From: Cryobacterium suzukii
Lineage (GTDB): Bacteria > Actinomycetota > Actinomycetes > Actinomycetales > Microbacteriaceae
Direction: 5' to 3'
DNA length: 64,000 nucleotides
NCBI RefSeq assembly: GCF_004403185.1
Contig: NZ_SOHJ01000011.1
Span: 62,001-126,000, forward strand
Below, in pieces: positions 63,304 to 64,000 of this stretch; position 1 is the stretch's first letter, and each line of letters starts with the position of its first letter. Made by a program: the position numbers and the translations under genes. The notes beneath the pieces are model-generated. The model had not been told where the DNA came from and made no database searches. It saw nothing but the letters and a program-made list of their open reading frames with translations.

Positions 63304-64000
63304 CTATGCGCGCGGGCCGCCGGCGACGTAAATAACCTGCCCCGACACGAATGAGGCGTCCTCACGGGCGAAGAACGAAACCGTGGCGGCGATGTCCTCT
63401 GGTTGGCCCACGCGAGCCACCGGGATCTCCTTCGCGGCGGCGGTTTTGAAATCCTCGAATGACACGCCCATCCGCCTGGCCGTGTTGGCGGTCATCTCGG
63501 TCGCGATGAATCCGGGCGCGATGGCGTTCACCGTGACGCCGAACTTGCCGAGCTCGATCGCCAGGGTCTTGGTGAAACCTTGGAGGCCGGCCTTGGCGGC
63601 CGCGTAGTTGGCCTGCCCGCGATTGCCGAGCGCGGACACGCTGGAGAGGTTGACGATCCGGCCCCAGCCAGCCTGGGTCATGTGCTTCTGCGTGGCCTTG
63701 CTCATCAAGAACGCGCCACGCAGATGCACGCCCATCACGGCATCCCAATCGTCTGCGGTCATCTTGAACAAGAGGTTGTCACGCGTGATGCCGGCGTTGT
63801 TCACCAACACCGTAGGGGCGCCGAGTTCGCTCGCTACCCGGGCCACCGCGGTCTCCACCGCCTGCTCGTCTGCCACGTCAACGCCGACGGCCAGCGCCGT
63901 GCCCCCGCCGGCCTCGATTTCCGCCACGACCGGTGTGCAGGCATTCTGATCGAGGTCGAGGATGGCGACGGCGAAGCCGTCCTGACTCAACCGTTTGGCG
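63304..64000 (-). CDS. SDR family oxidoreductase (FabG-like), 5' end beyond the window
   Basis: The frame is open to the window edge (AKRLSQDGFAVAI continues upstream of the apparent TTG), so the N-terminal TGxxxGIG nucleotide motif lies outside. Visible: VLVNNAGITRDNLLF, the Ser-Tyr-Lys catalytic set in LSSVSALGNRGQANYAAAKAGLQGF, and GFIATEMTAN. C-terminus GQVIYVAGGPRA. Probably a 3-hydroxyacyl-CoA or 4-oxoacyl reductase in this operon. Confidence 0.9.
   Translation of the reverse strand, partial: AKRLSQDGFAVAILDLDQNACTPVVAEIEAGGGTALAVGVDVADEQAVETAVARVASELGAPTVLVNNAGITRDNLLFKMTADDWDAVMGVHLRGAFLMSKATQKHMTQAGWGRIVNLSSVSALGNRGQANYAAAKAGLQGFTKTLAIELGKFGVTVNAIAPGFIATEMTANTARRMGVSFEDFKTAAAKEIPVARVGQPEDIAATVSFFAREDASFVSGQVIYVAGGPRA

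Noticed and set aside
1-64000. CRISPR arrays, tRNA or rRNA genes, insertion sequences, prophage
   Set aside because: No regularly spaced direct repeats, cloverleaf-like sequence, transposase motif or phage gene was recognised on reading both strands.

Overview
The window looks like chromosome of a high-GC actinobacterium, most likely Microbacteriaceae. This rests on gene content (ThyX, PrfC, RNase J, bkd and leucine operons in mycobacterial-like order, a small DUF7882-type protein), codon use and many ATGA/TGATG gene overlaps. No sequence search was run, so family and gene-order comparisons come from memory. I saw no tRNA, rRNA, CRISPR array, insertion sequence or prophage.

Layout. 1-1.9 kb: the end of a multicopper-oxidase-like gene with a Tat-signal partner. 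1.9-15.8 kb: housekeeping and redox genes (thyX, thioredoxin plus DUF4395, OsmC, dapB, an M16 peptidase, prfC, rnj, glutathione peroxidase), two oxidoreductases, a TetR regulator, and a 72-aa protein with a regular Tyr-Val/Ile-Ser repeat that has its own ribosome binding site and terminator. 15.9-27.9 kb: branched-chain amino acid catabolism. It holds an accD1-accA1-acyl-CoA dehydrogenase-maoC-citE operon (leucine to acetyl-CoA and acetoacetate), a divergent TetR with a 9-bp-arm palindrome between them, a pterin dehydratase-VOC fusion, and bkdABC with a divergent Lrp-type regulator.

28.0-35.6 kb: the most interesting region. Six tightly coupled genes encode a membrane complex related to formate hydrogenlyase/group 4 hydrogenases, in the order of M. 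tuberculosis Rv0082-Rv0087. All four Ni-Fe cysteines of the large subunit are replaced, and one of the four Fe-S cysteines of the small subunit is Ser. There is no ferredoxin subunit, formate dehydrogenase or maturation gene. An Rv0081-like ArsR regulator lies convergently at the end. The complex is therefore unlikely to be a hydrogenase, although it keeps the proton-pump-like membrane arm.

35.6-43.1 kb: a secreted SGNH hydrolase, pnp and rpsO. The last two are separated by an amino-acid permease and an SGNH-like/GAF gene whose last 68 codons run antisense into the permease. 43.1-57.9 kb: a three-domain kinase/M23-like/class III aminotransferase-fold protein, an AI-2E-family transporter, an LLM oxidoreductase, an M4 protease with its emfourin-type inhibitor, a BCCT transporter, FKBP, PrsW, a GlcD-like oxidase, an Ada/AlkA repair fusion and a fumarylacetoacetase-family hydrolase. 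57.9-64 kb: a decayed VOC pseudogene, then a tight minus-strand operon of three acyl-CoA dehydrogenases, an APH-type kinase, a MaoC hydratase and an SDR that runs off the window. The kinase next to an ACAD10/11-type dehydrogenase suggests hydroxy-acyl-CoA catabolism.
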